Shown piece by piece: positions 17,696 to 26,594 of a DNA stretch of 64,000 nucleotides. The notes under the pieces are model-generated. The model worked only from the letters and a program-made list of their open reading frames with translations, was not told the DNA's origin and did no database searches. Positions within the stretch are counted from its first letter, which is position 1. Each line of letters begins with the position of its first letter. Source of the stretch: Fictibacillus arsenicus (GTDB lineage: Bacteria > Bacillota > Bacilli > Bacillales > Fictibacillaceae); contig NZ_MQMF01000001.1 in assembly GCF_001999465.1 (NCBI RefSeq), forward strand, positions 372,001 to 436,000, written 5' to 3'. A program made the translations under genes and the position numbers.

Positions 17696-18700
17696 ATGAA
17701 AAATATAAAAAGAAAATTCACTTTAATTTTTACTTTCCTGCTTGCCTTTTCCTTGCTTCTGGCTGGCTGCAGCACTTCCAGTTCTAAACAAGAAAAAGTC
17801 CGTATAGCAGAGGTTACCCGCTCTATTTTTTACGCCCCTCAATATGTAGCCATTGAAAAAGGTTTTTTTGAAGATGAAGGAATTAACGTTGAATTAACAA
17901 CAACTTGGGGCGGAGATAAAACAATGACTGCTTTACTGTCAGACGGTGCCGACGTTGCACTCGTAGGTTCAGAAACAACCATCTATGTTCACGCGCAAGA
18001 ATCTACAGACCCTGTAATCAACTTCGCACAGCTTACGCAAACGGATGGAACTTTTTTAGTAGCACGCAATAAGCCCGGCTTCTTTTCATGGGAACAATTA
18101 AAAGGCAGTACATTCTTAGGTCAGCGTAAAGGCGGTATGCCTCAAATGGCTGGTGAATTTGGCCTTAAGAAACACGGGATTGATCCTAAAAACGATCTGA
18201 CAATGATACAAAACATCGATTTTGCCAATATTGCTAATGCGTTCGCGTCTGGTACTGGTGATTATGTTCAATTGTTTGAACCTCAAGCTAGTCTTTTTGA
18301 ACAAGAAGGTATAGGTCACATCGTAGCTTCTTTTGGAGCAGAATCAGGGAAAATCCCTTACACGACATTCATGGCAAAAGAAAGTTACATGAAAGAAAAC
18401 AAAGATACTCTTGAGAAATTCACAAAAGGCTTATACAAAGCACAGTTATGGGTAGAAAACCATTCAGCTGCTGAAATTGCTGAAGTCATCGCACCATATT
18501 TTGAAGATACCCCTGTCGAATTAATTGAAACTGTAGTCGATCGTTATAAGAGCCAGCATAGCTTTGCATTAAATCCAATATTGGATGAAGAAGAGTGGAA
18601 CAACCTGCAAACCATAATGGATGAAGCCGGAGAACTTCCAAAAAAGATCGAATATGATGTTCTTGTTGATACAACGTTAGCGAAGAGAGCTATTAAATAA
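17696..18700 (+). CDS. ytlA: ABC transporter substrate-binding lipoprotein (YtlA, ThiY/SsuA-like)
   Basis: A 334-residue lipoprotein. A basic N-terminus (MKNIKRKF) and hydrophobic segment end in the lipobox LLAGC, so it is anchored outside the membrane. The mature part has the NMT1/THI5-like fold: FYAPQYVAIEKGFFEDEGI near the start and ALLSDGADVALVGSE after it. AGGAGG precedes the ATG at 17696. Relatives bind thiamine-pyrimidine precursors, taurine or sulfonates; no TPP or S-box leader is seen here, so the ligand is open. First gene of a three-gene import operon. Confidence 0.87.
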   Translation: MKNIKRKFTLIFTFLLAFSLLLAGCSTSSSKQEKVRIAEVTRSIFYAPQYVAIEKGFFEDEGINVELTTTWGGDKTMTALLSDGADVALVGSETTIYVHAQESTDPVINFAQLTQTDGTFLVARNKPGFFSWEQLKGSTFLGQRKGGMPQMAGEFGLKKHGIDPKNDLTMIQNIDFANIANAFASGTGDYVQLFEPQASLFEQEGIGHIVASFGAESGKIPYTTFMAKESYMKENKDTLEKFTKGLYKAQLWVENHSAAEIAEVIAPYFEDTPVELIETVVDRYKSQHSFALNPILDEEEWNNLQTIMDEAGELPKKIEYDVLVDTTLAKRAIK

Positions 18701-18718
18701 AGTACAGGAGGAATCGTC

Positions 18719-19510
18719 GTGGCTTTTTTGCAGCTAAAATCAGTCGGTCAAACTTACTTTTCAAGAACATCCGCCACAACGGCCTTAGAAGATATTTCAC
18801 TTTCAATAAATGAAGGAGAGTTCACTTCCATTCTCGGTCCGAGCGGGTGCGGAAAATCCACCTTGCTGTCTATTATTGCAGGGCTTTTAATTCCAACAGC
18901 TGGATCGGTTATGGTGAACAATAAGCCAGTCAATCATCCGCACCCAAAGATTGGCTATATGCTTCAGCAAGATTATCTTTTTCCATGGAAGACAATTGAA
19001 GACAATATTACGCTTGGCTTAAAGCTAAGAAATCAAAATACAGATGAACACATTCAAGGAGCTTTTCGTTTATTAAAAGAAATCGGACTGGAACATACAA
19101 AAAGCAAATACCCTTCAGAACTATCAGGTGGAATGAGGCAAAGGGTAGCACTTGTTCGAACTTTAGCAACCCAGCCCAAGATGCTTTTACTTGATGAGCC
19201 CTTCTCAGCTTTAGATTACCAAACAAAACTGAAGCTGGAAGACTTAGTATCTTCTACTCTAAAAGAACACGGTAAGACGGCTATTCTTGTTACCCATGAT
19301 ATTGGCGAAGCAATTGCTATGAGTGATAATGTCATATTGTTATCAAGCAATCCCGGCCGTATTTTCCGCACGTTTAAAATTCCAAAAACGCTCAAAAGCC
19401 TCCTGCCATTCGAAGCGAGACAACACTCTGATTTTTCAGCAACATTTCAGCAAATATGGGAGGAGTTGGAGCACATTGAGCAAAATGATCACGAACAAGA
19501 AACATCTTGA
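18719..19510 (+). CDS. ytlC: ABC transporter ATP-binding protein (YtlC)
   Basis: A 263-residue ATPase with a complete set of motifs: Walker [11 protein letters not shown]-loop [10 protein letters not shown], signature LSGGMRQR, Walker [13 protein letters not shown] and H-loop LVTHDIGEA. The sequence is of the nitrate/sulfonate/taurine (TauB/SsuB) branch, matching the binding protein before it. The start is GTG with AGGAGGAA upstream, 18 bases after ytlA. It powers the permease YtlD, whose start lies inside its 3' end. Confidence 0.93.
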   Translation: MAFLQLKSVGQTYFSRTSATTALEDISLSINEGEFTSILGPSGCGKSTLLSIIAGLLIPTAGSVMVNNKPVNHPHPKIGYMLQQDYLFPWKTIEDNITLGLKLRNQNTDEHIQGAFRLLKEIGLEHTKSKYPSELSGGMRQRVALVRTLATQPKMLLLDEPFSALDYQTKLKLEDLVSSTLKEHGKTAILVTHDIGEAIAMSDNVILLSSNPGRIFRTFKIPKTLKSLLPFEARQHSDFSATFQQIWEELEHIEQNDHEQETS

Positions 19511-20282
19511 GTTTCTTTTAGCCATAAAAAAAGAAAAACGAAACATCCGGATTGTCCAGCTGCTCATTTTTCTAAGTTTTTTTTCAATGTGGGAAATCTC
19601 TTCAATTCAAGGTTGGATCAATCCATTGCTTTTTAGTTCTCCATCTAAAATCTGGTCTTTGTTTCTTGAGAAGGCAAGTGATGGATCCCTTTATATCCAT
19701 GTTGCATTTACACTTGGCGAGACCGTTCTTGGATTTATTCTTGGAACTCTTTTCGGTACCTTATTAGCAGCATTACTATGGTGGTCACCTTTTTTATCAA
19801 AAGTATTAGATCCATATCTGGTTGTTCTTAATGCTATGCCGAAAGTTGCCTTAGGTCCTATACTGATAGTGGCGATCGGACCTAATTTTGGATCAATTAT
19901 AGCAATGGGAGTTCTCATCTCGGTTATTATAACAACACTTGTCGTGTATACTGCTTTTCAAAACGTTGATGAAAACTATGTGAAAGTAGTCCGTTCATTC
20001 GGCGGGGATAAAAAACAATGTTTTAAAGAGGTTATCCTTCCCGCATGTTTCCCAAGTATTATTTCGTCCCTGAAAGTAAACGTCGGTTTATCATGGGTAG
20101 GAGTTATTGTCGGCGAGTTTCTTGTTTCAAAACAAGGGTTAGGCTACATGATTATTTACGGTTTCCAGGTGTTTAATTTCACACTTGTTTTGATGAGCCT
20201 TTTAATCATTGCTGTAATGGCTACCTTAATGTATCAAGGAGTCGAATACCTTGAGAGTAAACTTATAAAACACCATTCATAA
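19476..20282 (+). CDS. ytlD: ABC transporter permease (YtlD)
   Basis: A membrane permease of about 268 residues, BPD_transp_1 type, with six hydrophobic segments. The EAA loop is seen in [23 protein letters not shown], the contact site for YtlC. I place the start at TTG 19476, ten bases after GGGAGGAG; an ATG at 19485 is the alternative but is too far from that site. The gene overlaps ytlC by 35 bases. With YtlA and YtlC it forms an importer of the nitrate/sulfonate/thiamine-precursor class. Confidence 0.87.
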   Translation: MSKMITNKKHLEFLLAIKKEKRNIRIVQLLIFLSFFSMWEISSIQGWINPLLFSSPSKIWSLFLEKASDGSLYIHVAFTLGETVLGFILGTLFGTLLAALLWWSPFLSKVLDPYLVVLNAMPKVALGPILIVAIGPNFGSIIAMGVLISVIITTLVVYTAFQNVDENYVKVVRSFGGDKKQCFKEVILPACFPSIISSLKVNVGLSWVGVIVGEFLVSKQGLGYMIIYGFQVFNFTLVLMSLLIIAVMATLMYQGVEYLESKLIKHHS

Positions 20283-20289
20283 ACTCTGA

Positions 20290-20769
20290 TCAGACCAGGG
20301 AATGTTCGAGAGCATACTTCATGCTTTCTGACAATACCTGGTCTTTCATCATAAAACTAAAGATCTTATTGGTTGCTACATCTTCAGGCAGGTGACTCAT
20401 TAGGACTGGACCATTTGTTTCAAAATAACGATGTTTCAATAAGATTTTATCTACGTTAGCCACATAAATATTTTTTATGATTTTTCCGCCTTTTCCGTCT
20501 ACGTAATACTGGCCTATATATTTCAATTCAGAAACTCTGCCGCCTGTTTCTTCATAGACTTCTCGGATTGCGGCTTCATCTGCCGTTTCACCAGGCTCTA
20601 CTTTCCCACCGGGAAATTCTATACCTCGCCTTGGATGTTCGGTTAATAACCATTGGTCCTTGAATTTACAAATACACCACACATGCATTGGAGTATCAGA
20701 AAATGGGTGGTCAGAAAACGACAATTGTACGGTGTTGTTATAGAAATCTTTAAATGTAATAATATCCAT
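20290..20769 (-). CDS. ytkD: Nudix hydrolase, nucleoside triphosphatase YtkD
   Basis: A 159-residue Nudix protein. The catalytic box G-x5-E-x7-REVYEETGG is intact (GGKVEPGETADEAAIREVYE...). B. subtilis YtkD hydrolyses canonical and oxidised nucleoside triphosphates, including 8-oxo-dGTP, and its gene lies next to the ytlACD operon as here. It is convergent with ytlD, with only seven bases between the stops. Confidence 0.87.
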   Translation of the reverse strand: MDIITFKDFYNNTVQLSFSDHPFSDTPMHVWCICKFKDQWLLTEHPRRGIEFPGGKVEPGETADEAAIREVYEETGGRVSELKYIGQYYVDGKGGKIIKNIYVANVDKILLKHRYFETNGPVLMSHLPEDVATNKIFSFMMKDQVLSESMKYALEHSLV

Positions 20770-20866
20770 CGCACTACTCCATCTCGACTATTTCCTCTAT
20801 TGTAAAGTTCACAACATTTAAAGTCCATTTGTTTTAATCGTACATTTAAATGTTTGTTCTAATCGT

Positions 20867-20890
20867 GAAAAAACATGGGTAGCCCCATGC
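20867..20890 (-). terminator. Terminator after the 20.9-kb anchored protein gene
   Basis: On the minus strand GCATGGGG-CTA-CCCATG folds into a short GC-rich hairpin followed by TTTTTTC. Confidence 0.65.
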
Positions 20891-21445
20891 TTAATCCACT
20901 GAAGCAAATGTAATGATCCATTTGCCATCAATATATTCATATCCTAGAGTAATTTCATAAATACCGTAAAGATCAGAACTGTTCTTTTGATATACGCGGT
21001 AAGATGTATCAGAAAGCTGCTTAATATTTACCGGCTCCTCTTCTTCTAGCCAAGGGGGTAATTCAGTCGGAATAATGTACAAAGAACTTTCCTTTTCTTC
21101 AAATAAACCATCTGTATAGTATGCAGCAATATCTTCAGAAACATAGTTTGTTAAATAAGTTATAAGTTCATCTTTTGAAGAATAGTTTATTACTTTAAAA
21201 TTTTCATCTGTTTCCTGCTTAAGAGCTTCCATGAAAAGGTTTGCATTTTTCTTTGCAAGTTCCTCATTGAATTCAGGAATTTTTTTCTCGCCCGTCTTTT
21301 TCTCTTCAGCATTTACCGGCTGTGAGATCGCTTTATCTTTCACATTGGAATTCTCTTGAATTTGGTCTGGGATGTTAGGGACAAACAGAAAGGACAACAT
21401 AACAGCAAAACATAGTGCTATAAAAGCCTTCACGAGATCCACCAC
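20891..21445 (-). CDS. Membrane-anchored extracellular protein of unknown function
   Basis: About 184 residues: an N-terminal hydrophobic segment (AFIALCFAVMLSFLFV) that acts as signal anchor, a charged linker rich in Lys and Glu, and a C-terminal domain of mixed helix and strand ending YEYIDGKWIITFASVD. The overall shape suggests a small cell-surface NTF2-like or checkpoint domain, but no motif allows a named call. The start is GTG; another GTG four codons later has comparable spacing from GGTGGTGG. Single gene. Confidence 0.6.
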   Translation of the reverse strand: MVDLVKAFIALCFAVMLSFLFVPNIPDQIQENSNVKDKAISQPVNAEEKKTGEKKIPEFNEELAKKNANLFMEALKQETDENFKVINYSSKDELITYLTNYVSEDIAAYYTDGLFEEKESSLYIIPTELPPWLEEEEPVNIKQLSDTSYRVYQKNSSDLYGIYEITLGYEYIDGKWIITFASVD

Positions 21446-21520
21446 CCGTCATTGTTTTCTTACTATAATCTATTCACTGCCTTACAAATTCTAAACATTT
21501 TGTATAAATACTTGTATGTC

Positions 21521-21784
21521 TTAGCATGTTCTTTTTGATTTTTTACTTCTCTTCCCTATTTCATACAATCCAGTTGCTGCCAAACCTGCTATTCCTCCAG
21601 ACCATAGTCTTAGCTCAACATCCATATCGGTAAAAGGAGAAGCAAGAATTCCAACTATTAAACCTACAAAAAAGCTGGTAATAGGGATATATTTCTTAGG
21701 AATCGGGAAAGTACGTTTTAACAGCTCCATAAGTGCAGTAACTAATGGGGCCAGAAGCGATGAAAACATGAGTACCTGCTCCAA
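21521..21784 (-). CDS. Holin-like small membrane protein
   Basis: About 87 residues with an N-terminal hydrophobic segment, a basic loop (LLKRTFPIPKKYIP), two further hydrophobic stretches (ITSFFVGLIVGILASPF and GGIAGLAATGLYEIG) and a Lys/Arg-rich tail. This layout is typical of phage-type holins found alone in Bacillus chromosomes. A GAGGAGGTGG ribosome site lies inside the longer frame, eight bases before the TTG at 21784, so I take that start. No endolysin gene is adjacent, so a lytic role is uncertain. Confidence 0.55.
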   Translation of the reverse strand: MEQVLMFSSLLAPLVTALMELLKRTFPIPKKYIPITSFFVGLIVGILASPFTDMDVELRLWSGGIAGLAATGLYEIGKRSKKSKRTC

Positions 21785-22004
21785 CTGGACCACCTCCTCT
21801 TTTTTCACAGCACGTTCTTCCATCCTTTATGTATTTTAAAGATTCAAGCTGCATAACTTAAATCCTGCCTAACTAAAAAATTACTTTTTGTCCTAATCAT
21901 ATTGCACCTTTTTGCATAAACTGAAGTGCCATGATTTTTTTCGGTTATTTTTATGAAATCGGTCCATACTATGGGTAATGAAAGGCAAGACAGGAGTGAG
22001 TTTT

Positions 22005-22217
22005 ATGGTAAAAGGTGACGATCTTTTTCTTATACGTCTAGAAGCAAATGAAATCTCTTGGTGGGAATATGCGAGGAATGTGTCTCCTGTTTCAAGACCG
22101 CCACAGTATTTAACATATTGGTCTTTCTTGAAAAATAGAGGAAAACTCCCTAGAAGATTAGTCAAAGAAGCTGAATGGCGGATGGAAGCTAGAAGAAAAG
22201 GATTACTTGATACTTAA
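22005..22217 (+). CDS. Conserved small protein of unknown function
   Basis: A 70-residue soluble protein rich in Trp, Arg and Glu (EISWWEYARNVSPVSRPPQYL, then EAEWRMEARRKGLLDT). ACAGGAGTGA precedes the ATG at 22005, and a symmetrical terminator follows, so it looks expressed. I do not recognise a domain. The opposite-strand frame over the same bases lacks a ribosome site. Confidence 0.6.
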   Translation: MVKGDDLFLIRLEANEISWWEYARNVSPVSRPPQYLTYWSFLKNRGKLPRRLVKEAEWRMEARRKGLLDT

Positions 22218-22230
22218 TATAAAAATAGTA

Positions 22231-22268
22231 AAAAGCAAAAGATCCAAAAGGTCTTTTGCTTTATTTTT
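22231..22268. terminator. Bidirectional terminator between two convergent small genes
   Basis: AGCAAAAGA pairs with TCTTTTGCT, with an A run before and a T run after, so it can serve both the plus-strand gene ending at 22217 and the minus-strand gene ending at 22268. Confidence 0.75.
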
Positions 22269-22456
22269 TAACTATGTAATTTTTTTAATAATACGTTCAA
22301 TTTTCTCATTTTAGATTCATAACCAGGTTTCAGCTCATATTCAAGATCTTTTAATTCAGAATCTACAACCTCATATGCATAACCTTGGCTAAGTAACGCT
22401 TCAACTAGTAGTTCCTTATCTTCATCAGATAAATTAAGTTTTTCTTTATATTTCAA
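22268..22456 (-). CDS. Small acidic protein of unknown function
   Basis: A 62-residue highly charged protein (MKYKEKLNLSDEDKELLVEA...), probably helical, with an alternating Glu/Lys pattern. A GGGGG-rich ribosome site precedes the ATG. No domain is recognised, and the neighbours give no clue. Confidence 0.5.
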   Translation of the reverse strand: MKYKEKLNLSDEDKELLVEALLSQGYAYEVVDSELKDLEYELKPGYESKMRKLNVLLKKLHS

Positions 22457-22546
22457 TGTTTTAGCCCCCTTCCATGTATGAATCCATTATAACGCGGGGC
22501 TTTCCAGTATATCCTTACTAAAAATTTGGAAATTTCTAATCTAATA

Positions 22547-22732
22547 CTAACTCGTAATAACCACCCAAGCAATAGCACCTATAATTATCAGTACATTAGT
22601 AAAATAATCAATAATCCTTGTATCTTTTTTAACCATGGTCGCTGTAAAATACAGAAGCAATCCAAAACAAAAGAATATAGCTAAATAATAACCGATCACA
22701 GACCAGGATAAGAACAAAATTTGATTTTCCAT
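22547..22732 (-). CDS. Small membrane protein with two transmembrane segments
   Basis: About 61 residues: a short head (MENQILFLS), a first hydrophobic segment (VIGYYLAIFFCFGLLLYF), a basic loop (MVKKDTRIIDYF) and a second hydrophobic segment (VLIIIGAIAWVVI). The AAGGAGG site is eight bases before the ATG at 22732; an ATG six bases further up would be too close. Function unknown. Confidence 0.55.
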   Translation of the reverse strand: MENQILFLSWSVIGYYLAIFFCFGLLLYFTATMVKKDTRIIDYFTNVLIIIGAIAWVVITS

Positions 22733-22751
22733 ATACATATCCTCCTTCTTT

Positions 22752-22881
22752 TACTTCATAAATCGAAGGATAATGTTCGTAAGGTAGCTGGCTGGCATAT
22801 TGTTAACAAATGAAGCCCCTTTAGCTTTGCGTCCCCACTTTTCAGTGAATTTGCCTTTATCAAACGATTTATGGTATTTCT
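22752..22881 (-). pseudogene. Startless small open frame, possible decayed gene
   Basis: A frame of about 43 codons reads KSFDKGKFTEKWGRKAKGAS and FVNNMPASYLTNIILRFMK and ends ten bases before the ribosome site of the downstream membrane protein gene. It looks like real basic protein sequence, but an in-frame TAA lies upstream and no ATG, GTG or TTG stands at its beginning. It may be a decayed or frameshifted gene. Confidence 0.3.
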
Positions 22882-22984
22882 TCTGTTATTTTGTCGTAAA
22901 AATAAATCCTTTTCCCTACCCATAGGATTATTATACCAAAAACAAAGTAAAGAAGTACCTATTTTTTAAATATTTAAAAAATAT

Positions 22985-23173
22985 TTAACTGATATGATCT
23001 TCTCTTCCTAAAAGCTGAGCATTTTTCCACTCTGATTCTAACTCTGTTAATGTAAATTCTGTTAAGTGTCTATGATCTTCGTAGCCGTACAACCCTTTAT
23101 GAATAAGATGCTGAATCAAACGCTGTTTTCTTCCTTCTACAGCTCTCCTCAATTGACCCTTATTATGATTCAT
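22985..23173 (-). CDS. Fur-regulated basic protein (FbpA-like) family
   Basis: A 62-residue basic protein. The segment GRKQRLIQHLIHKGLYGYED followed by LTEFTLTELESEWKNA matches the small FbpA family of Bacillus, whose members act with the FsrA small RNA in iron sparing. No obvious Fur box was identified upstream by eye, so iron control is inferred only from the family. A GGAG site precedes the ATG. Confidence 0.55.
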   Translation of the reverse strand: MNHNKGQLRRAVEGRKQRLIQHLIHKGLYGYEDHRHLTEFTLTELESEWKNAQLLGREDHIS

Positions 23174-23240
23174 TCCTCAATCTCCTTTTTGTTAACCATT
23201 TTAACCACATTAAAGAAGACTCAAGCATTCAAGAGAAATA

Positions 23241-23275
23241 AAAAAGTTCCTTCCATAAGAAAGGAACTTTAAAAA
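23241..23275. terminator. Hairpin terminator
   Basis: AAAGTTCCTT pairs with AAGGAACTTT around CCATAAGA. On the minus strand it follows the small gene ending at 23285. Confidence 0.7.
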
Positions 23276-23284
23276 TTACTTTGT

Positions 23285-23449
23285 TTAATGTAAGACAGAT
23301 TTACTCCATTGTTCATAAACAGAATTAGGCGCATTCCAGCAAAGCCATGAAACCATTGTTTTTACTCCGTGCTGGCTCACTTCCCAGTATTCCCAGCGTC
23401 TTTTGGAGAGATTCTCATAAATTCCTGTTTCATTAACCCAACCATCCAC
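23285..23449 (-). CDS. Small Trp-rich protein of unknown function
   Basis: A 54-residue frame starting at GTG 23449 with TAGGAGG nine bases upstream and followed by a terminator. It is rich in aromatic residues (KRRWEYWEVSQHGVKTMVSW then LCWNAPNSVYEQWSK). An overlapping ATG frame in another phase stops early, so the GTG frame is the better choice. No family is recognised. Confidence 0.45.
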   Translation of the reverse strand: MDGWVNETGIYENLSKRRWEYWEVSQHGVKTMVSWLCWNAPNSVYEQWSKSVLH

Positions 23450-23613
23450 ATTAAACGCCTCCTATTTATTTGCTTTATAAAAACTTCTTTCTAAACTTAT
23501 GATTTCCTTTTTTTTACGTTTGTAAAACTCCGACAAAAGGTAACATAATACTACAAAATTTATAAGTTATTTTACTATTTTCATTGTTATGTCATACATA
23601 ATAGGAGAAAAAA

Positions 23614-24189
23614 ATGAATTTATGGAATCTGCCAACATTAGAACTTGCAAAAAGACTTCTTGGGATGGAACTTATCCATAAAAATCAACATGAATTAACT
23701 TCTGGCATAATTGTCGAAACAGAAGCATATTTAGGCCCCGAAGACCGTGCGGCCCATTCTTTTGGAAACCGGAGAACCCCCAGAACGGAAGTCATGTTTC
23801 ATGAAGCAGGAACAATTTATACTTATTTCATATACGGCATGCATGTTTGCTTCAATATCGTGTCAGGTCCGGTAGATAAACCTGAAGCAATTTTAATAAG
23901 AGCTATTCAGCCTGTTAAAGGAATAGAAATCATGAAAGAAAGAAGAGGTAAAGTAAAAAAAGAGGTACAGCTCACAAATGGTCCTGGAAAGCTTTCAAAA
24001 AGTATGGGATTTTCGCTAGAGCATTCAGGTCAAAAAATGAACATGGGCGGAATAAGCATTAAAGAAAAAATGGAGATTCAGTCACATGAAATAGAGTCTG
24101 GACCAAGGATAGGCATTCAATACGCGGAAGAAGCAGTACATTTTCCTTATCGTTTTTGGATAAAAAACAACCCTTACGTATCGCGTTAA
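23614..24189 (+). CDS. 3-methyladenine DNA glycosylase (AAG/MPG family)
   Basis: A 191-residue base-excision repair glycosylase of the mammalian AAG/MPG type. Recognisable are IVETEAYLGPEDRAAHSFGNRRTPRT with the catalytic glutamate, YFIYGMHVCFNIV, and the C-terminal GPRIGI. It removes alkylated purines such as 3-methyladenine and hypoxanthine. A TAGGAG site precedes the ATG. Its 3' end overlaps the convergent membrane protein gene by four bases within a shared terminator. Confidence 0.9.
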   Translation: MNLWNLPTLELAKRLLGMELIHKNQHELTSGIIVETEAYLGPEDRAAHSFGNRRTPRTEVMFHEAGTIYTYFIYGMHVCFNIVSGPVDKPEAILIRAIQPVKGIEIMKERRGKVKKEVQLTNGPGKLSKSMGFSLEHSGQKMNMGGISIKEKMEIQSHEIESGPRIGIQYAEEAVHFPYRFWIKNNPYVSR

Positions 24190-24201
24190 TACGTAGGGTT
24201 G
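24168..24201. terminator. Bidirectional terminator overlapping two convergent 3' ends
   Basis: AACCCTTACGTA and TACGTAGGGTT form a near-perfect stem around the stop codons of the DNA glycosylase gene and of the minus-strand membrane protein gene. Confidence 0.7.
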
Positions 24202-24878
24202 CTTTCATTGATTGATACAGCTGCATCCTCCTGGATTAAATCAACAGCTGCAGTCCTGTTCGTTTCTTGCATCCATGCAAGGTGATAATAGGTCTGCTTT
24301 TTCATGGAAACATATTTTGATTGCATGATAAAAAGCCAAGCAAGTAAGAATAAGACAGTTTTAAAAACACTTTCGCCGGTAAAACTAACAGAGTTGATAG
24401 GCAGCACATTTGCTGCAATGCTCGAGAGTAATCCCGCGAAAAGTGCCGCCAATAAAAATAGGGGGTGATTATTTCTAAGAAATCTCATTCGCTGCTGCAA
24501 ATTATTCTGAATAAAAAGTCTCTCTTGTAAATTAAATTGTAAATATCGGCTTTTAGCCGCTTTAGCATTTGCTACTAACCCCTTAGATCTGTCTGTTTGC
24601 CAAAGAGTCTTTATAAAGAGGCTAAATTCAATATCACGGACAGGTTCCTTTACCATCTTACGGTGAATGAAATTATGAGCCTGATAAAAAGTTATAGCTT
24701 TATAAAGCATCTCCAAGATGATGTAACCTGTTATTACAGTTAACGCAAACACGAACCAAAAAGAATTCATACCACTTTCCATTAACTCAACAACGGGATT
24801 AAGAACTGTTTGCAGCTGCACCCAAATTACTTTTCCAGCAAGTACAATTAATTCAAGCCACTTTTCCAAAAATATCAC
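24186..24878 (-). CDS. Membrane protein of unknown function
   Basis: A 230-residue protein with an N-terminal hydrophobic segment (about residues 40-60, FWFVFALTVITGYIILEML), a central charged and helical region with many Gln and Arg, and two further membrane segments (LFLLAALFAGLLSSIAANV and VLFLLAWLFIM). The C-terminus is acidic. No catalytic motif is seen. It stands alone between two convergent or same-strand single genes. Confidence 0.55.
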   Translation of the reverse strand: MIFLEKWLELIVLAGKVIWVQLQTVLNPVVELMESGMNSFWFVFALTVITGYIILEMLYKAITFYQAHNFIHRKMVKEPVRDIEFSLFIKTLWQTDRSKGLVANAKAAKSRYLQFNLQERLFIQNNLQQRMRFLRNNHPLFLLAALFAGLLSSIAANVLPINSVSFTGESVFKTVLFLLAWLFIMQSKYVSMKKQTYYHLAWMQETNRTAAVDLIQEDAAVSINESNPTY

Positions 24879-24978
24879 TCCGAAACATCATTATGTATTT
24901 ATCTATTTTAACATGAAGTTCCGATTATGCTTACATTTATTTACTCATTTTAACTAAACTAGGGATTTAGGCATAAAT

Positions 24979-25005
24979 AAAAGCCGCAGGATTTCCTGCG
25001 GCTCG
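24979..25005 (-). terminator. Terminator of the DAACS symporter gene
   Basis: AGCCGCAGGA pairs with TCCTGCGGCT over a very short loop, followed on the minus strand by TTTTATTT. Confidence 0.85.
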
Positions 25006-25017
25006 TAATGACTATTA

Positions 25018-26253
25018 TTAAGCAGTCGCTTCTTCTTTTCTTTCCCCAACATGCTTATCTTCACCTTTGTCAACGATAACTGCACAAGCAGCATCTCCAG
25101 TGATATTAACAGCTGTTCTAAGCATATCCAGTAGACGGTCTACACCTAGAATTAATGCGATACCTTCAACAGGCAATCCTACAGAGTTTAGGACCATCGC
25201 TAACATGATAAGTCCAACCCCTGGTACACCTGCTGTACCGATACTTGCCAGTACTGCAGTTAAGATAACAGTAAGCATTGCACCGATGCTTAAGTTCACA
25301 TCATACACTTGTGCAATAAAGATCGTTGCTACCCCTTGCATTATTGCTGTTCCATCCATGTTGATCGTAGCACCAAGCGGTTGAACAAAACCGCTTACAG
25401 ACTTACGAACTCCCAGGTTTTCTTGAGCTGTTTTCATTGAGATCGGCAATGTAGCATTTGAGCTCGACGTACTGAATGCTACAGACATTGCTGGTGCAAA
25501 CCCTTTAAAGAAGGCAATAGGGTTCATTTTACCTAATAGCGCAACAGATCCACCGTATGTGACAATAGAATGAATCGCAAGTGCTGCAATAACAATAGTC
25601 ATATAAAGACCCATCGCTTTAATTGCATCCATACCCTGGCTTCCAATTGCTGAAGCAATTAAGGCAAAAGCACCATATGGAGCGAACTTCATTACGAGAT
25701 TAACAAGGTACATCATTATATCATTACCTTGCTCAATTAAATCCATAATACCCTTTGTCTTGCTTCCCAGCATCGTTAAAGCGAATCCTACAAATACTGA
25801 GAATGCAATGATTTGAAGCATGTTTCCGTCAGCCATAGCTTGAACAGGGTTAGTTGGAATAATTCCTAACAATGTATCTGTTACAGCCGGAGCTTCCTGA
25901 GCCTCAAATTTTGCTCCTTCGGTTTCAAAGTCACCTACGCCAGGTTTAAAAATAAGTGCTAAAGCCATAGCAATAATGATGGCGATTGTTGTAGTTGCAA
26001 GGAAGAAACCGATTGTTTTTGCACCGATACGTCCTAATTTTTTTGGATCACCCAAACCTGCGGTACCTAGTACGATTGAGAAGAACACAATAGGTACAAC
26101 GAGCATTTTAATAAGGTTTAAGAATAATGTTCCCACTGGTTTTAATACATACTTATCCAGTGTCGCGAAAGCATCAGGCAAGGCTAAGTTGAGAATAAGT
26201 CCCGCAACAACCCCAAGTGCCAATGCAATCAAGATTTTTGTTGATAACTTCAT
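25018..26253 (-). CDS. Dicarboxylate/amino acid:cation symporter (DAACS family, GltP/GltT/DctP-like)
   Basis: A 411-residue symporter of the glutamate/aspartate/dicarboxylate family. The family signatures are visible: the serine-rich hairpin AFSTSSSNATLPIS, GATINMDGTA (the NMDGT motif of TM7), and the TM8 segment ending in TAVNITGDAACAVIV. It imports acidic amino acids or C4-dicarboxylates with Na+ or H+. AAAGGGGGATG precedes the ATG. The leader contains a c-di-AMP riboswitch and its terminator, linking uptake to c-di-AMP levels. Substrate cannot be chosen between glutamate, aspartate and succinate from sequence. Confidence 0.9.
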   Translation of the reverse strand: MKLSTKILIALALGVVAGLILNLALPDAFATLDKYVLKPVGTLFLNLIKMLVVPIVFFSIVLGTAGLGDPKKLGRIGAKTIGFFLATTTIAIIIAMALALIFKPGVGDFETEGAKFEAQEAPAVTDTLLGIIPTNPVQAMADGNMLQIIAFSVFVGFALTMLGSKTKGIMDLIEQGNDIMMYLVNLVMKFAPYGAFALIASAIGSQGMDAIKAMGLYMTIVIAALAIHSIVTYGGSVALLGKMNPIAFFKGFAPAMSVAFSTSSSNATLPISMKTAQENLGVRKSVSGFVQPLGATINMDGTAIMQGVATIFIAQVYDVNLSIGAMLTVILTAVLASIGTAGVPGVGLIMLAMVLNSVGLPVEGIALILGVDRLLDMLRTAVNITGDAACAVIVDKGEDKHVGERKEEATA

Positions 26254-26343
26254 AAACGCATCCCCCTTTATTAGAAAATTCTTACTATTGTTACTATAGT
26301 ATGAGGAGTGTGTCCTAATACATGCCTAAATTTTTGTTTGCAT

Positions 26344-26384
26344 ATAAAAACCCACGAAAAGTAGAGAGGAATTTTCCGTGGGGT
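26344..26384 (-). terminator. Expression-platform terminator of the c-di-AMP riboswitch
   Basis: On the minus strand CCCACGGAAAA pairs with TTTTCGTGGG and is followed by TTTTTAT. It lies between the aptamer and the symporter start about 90 bases on, the position expected for a riboswitch-controlled terminator. Confidence 0.8.
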
Positions 26385-26435
26385 ACACTGCAACACATAG
26401 ACTTAGCCCATGTATATAAGCTCTCTCTCCAAAAA

Positions 26436-26577
26436 CGCTTACGAGGTTAGCTGTCGGATTAGGGAATTGAGAGTTATCCCTTCTGCTTTTAACAAATTCA
26501 TCCCAAGGCTTTAGTGCCATAGTTGTGGTTCCCCCGCTTCTTTTTAGTTCGGAATAGAACAAAAGAATTCAGCGAAT
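26436..26577 (-). ncRNA. c-di-AMP riboswitch (ydaO/yuaA type)
   Basis: The minus strand shows the conserved ydaO-class blocks in order: GCGGGGGAACC, ATGGCACT, TTGGGATGAAT, an AGGGATAACTCTC segment and AATCCGACAGCTAACCTCGT followed by AAGCG. P1 pairs a CGCT near 26571-26575 with the terminal AGCG. In this class ligand-bound RNA favours termination, so high c-di-AMP should lower expression. A 78-codon reading frame over the same bases (26326-26562) is an artefact of this RNA. Confidence 0.93.
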
Positions 26578-26594
26578 CATATTAACGTACTTTA

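Noticed and set aside
23066-23272. A 68-codon plus-strand frame
   Set aside because: It is antisense to the FbpA-like gene, with no ribosome site and low-complexity translation.
26326-26562. A 78-codon minus-strand reading frame
   Set aside because: It lies over the c-di-AMP riboswitch aptamer and terminator; the apparent protein translates conserved RNA blocks and is an artefact.
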